From assembly GCA_025928125.1 (NCBI GenBank), contig JAICKD010000202.1, positions 1-6,360 on the forward strand: 6,360 nt of DNA. The letters are read 5' to 3'. Position numbers and translations under genes: made by a program. Below are positions 5,230-6,360 of this stretch, piece after piece. Under the pieces are notes generated by a model. The model saw only the letters and a list, made by a program, of their open reading frames with translations. It was not told the DNA's origin and did not search any database. The stretch comes from Ktedonobacterales bacterium (lineage in GTDB: Bacteria > Chloroflexota > Ktedonobacteria > Ktedonobacterales > JADMIN01). The first letter of the stretch is position 1; each line of letters begins with the position of its first letter.

Positions 5230-6360
5230 ATGGCTGTGCTTGAGAGCCGGATAGATCGCAACAGCCCGGAATACCAGGAGAATCGCACCAACTTCGCCGG
5301 GCTGGTCGAGGAACTGCGCCTGCGCACCGAGCGCGTGCGCCAGGGCGGCGGCGAGCGCGCCATCGCCAAACATCGTGCCCGCAAGAAACTGCTGGCCCGC
5401 GAGCGGATCGAGCTGCTCTGCGACCCCGAGACGCCCTTCCTGGAATTCAATCCGCTGGCGGCGAATGGCATGTACCACGATGAGGCGCCCTCGGCAGGCA
5501 TCGTGACGGGCATAGGCGTCGTCGAGGGACAGGAGTGCGTCATCGTCGCCAACGACGCGACAGTCAAGGGCGGCACGTATTTCCCGATGACCGTCAAGAA
5601 GCATCTGCGCGCGCAGGAGATCGGCGAGGAGAACCACCTGCCTTGCATCTATCTCGTGGACTCCGGCGGCGCGTTCTTGCCACTTCAGGCCGATGTCTTC
5701 CCCGACCGCGAGCACTTTGGCCGCATCTTCTACAATCAGGCGCAGATGTCGGCCAAGCGCATCCCGCAGATCGCGGCGGTGATGGGGTCGTGTACGGCAG
5801 GCGGCGCGTATATCCCAGCGATGAGCGATGAGACGGTGATCGTGCGCGGCAACGGCACCATCTTTCTGGCTGGCCCACCGCTGGTGAAGGCGGCGACTGG
5901 CGAGGAGGTCTCCGCCGAGGATTTGGGCGGCGCGGACGTGCATAGCCGGAAGTCCGGCGTCACCGACCACTATGCGCTCAACGACGAGCACGCGCTGGCC
6001 ATCGTCCGCGAGATCGTCGCCAACCTCAACCGGCGCAAGGACTATCCGTGGGACGTGCTGCCGCCGGAGCCGCCCAAAGCCGACCCGAACGACTTGTTTG
6101 GCATCGTGCCGAGCGATCCGCGCAAGAGCTTCGACGTGCGCGAGATCATTGCCCGGCTGGTGGACGGCAGCCGCTTCCACGAGTTCAAGGCGCTCTATGG
6201 CACGACGCTGGTCTGCGGCTTCGCCCGGCTGATGGGCTATCCCGTCGGCATCATCGCCAACAACGGCATCCTTTTCTCCGAGAGCGCGCTCAAGGCGACG
6301 CACTTCATCGAGCTTTGCTGCCAGCGCAAGACGCCGCTGATCTTTCTGCAAAACATCACC
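5230..6360 (+). CDS. Acyl-CoA carboxylase carboxyltransferase (beta) subunit, methylcrotonyl-CoA carboxylase type, 3' end outside window
   Basis: Open from ATG 5230 to the window edge: 377 codons of a protein usually near 535 residues, so about 70 percent is present. It transfers carboxyl from carboxybiotin to an acyl-CoA; the closest family by eye is methylcrotonyl-CoA carboxylase beta (leucine catabolism). Signs are HFGRIFYNQAQMSA (162-175), GSCTAGGAYIPAMSDE (186-201), TIFLAGPPLVKAATGEEVSA (210-229), SFDVREIIARLVDGSRF (300-316) and FIELCCQRKTPL (359-370). The two glycine-rich oxyanion segments are SGGA (145-148) and AGGAY (190-194). Propionyl- or geranyl-CoA carboxylase remain possible. The stretch AFLPLQ (148-153) differs from the ANLPRQ that I recall in human MCC beta. 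GAGGAAGGA (5212-5220) lies 9 bases before the ATG. A biotin carboxylase subunit gene would be expected nearby, perhaps downstream, but is not in this window. Confidence 0.9.
   Translation, partial: MAVLESRIDRNSPEYQENRTNFAGLVEELRLRTERVRQGGGERAIAKHRARKKLLARERIELLCDPETPFLEFNPLAANGMYHDEAPSAGIVTGIGVVEGQECVIVANDATVKGGTYFPMTVKKHLRAQEIGEENHLPCIYLVDSGGAFLPLQADVFPDREHFGRIFYNQAQMSAKRIPQIAAVMGSCTAGGAYIPAMSDETVIVRGNGTIFLAGPPLVKAATGEEVSAEDLGGADVHSRKSGVTDHYALNDEHALAIVREIVANLNRRKDYPWDVLPPEPPKADPNDLFGIVPSDPRKSFDVREIIARLVDGSRFHEFKALYGTTLVCGFARLMGYPVGIIANNGILFSESALKATHFIELCCQRKTPLIFLQNIT

Noticed and set aside
4783..6351. A 522-codon open frame on the - strand opposite the carboxylase gene and across the intergenic region
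   Set aside because: It is antisense to a clearly recognisable carboxyltransferase, overlaps the DUF2851 gene start, and its translation is Arg/His/Asp-rich without any family motif. High GC makes long antisense frames common.

Overview
The window is GC-rich chromosomal DNA carrying five protein genes, four complete and one cut by the right edge. Gene content (a DapL/AspC-like aminotransferase, a DUF2851 protein, a trans-sulfuration enzyme, a methylcrotonyl-CoA-type carboxyltransferase) and the intergenic hairpin-rich repeats fit a high-GC environmental bacterium. My best guess is a member of the Chloroflexota. This is inferred from style and protein similarity recalled from memory; there is no rRNA or other phylogenetic marker in the window.

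Layout: 1-114 holds a three-hairpin repeat and a strong extended -10 promoter. A class I/II PLP aminotransferase (start GTG 181, end 1350, + strand) follows. Then comes a separately promoted gene (1485-2384, +) for a two-part protein whose C-terminal half looks like a nucleoside 2-deoxyribosyltransferase/TIR-like domain. Its first half is visibly less GC-rich than its neighbours. The convergent gap 2385-2493 holds a second copy of the three-hairpin repeat, in the same orientation as the first. Two genes on the - strand follow: a trans-sulfuration PLP enzyme (3678 to 2494) and, 82 bases upstream of it, a DUF2851 protein (4882 to 3761); they may form one transcript. The divergent gap 4883-5229 contains a different set of overlapping hairpins and a likely promoter. 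From 5230 to the right edge runs a truncated acyl-CoA carboxylase beta subunit of methylcrotonyl-CoA carboxylase type (+).

Functionally, the two PLP enzymes point to amino-acid metabolism (aspartate/diaminopimelate-type transamination and sulfur amino acids), and the carboxylase points to leucine or branched acyl-CoA catabolism. They are in different orientations and probably separate transcription units, so I see no single pathway. The less ordinary items are the NDT/TIR-like gene, a possible solitary defence or nucleotide-metabolism enzyme, and the two repeat systems. The two copies of the three-hairpin repeat differ by paired, compensatory changes in two of their stems, which indicates selection on, or inheritance as, a folded structure.
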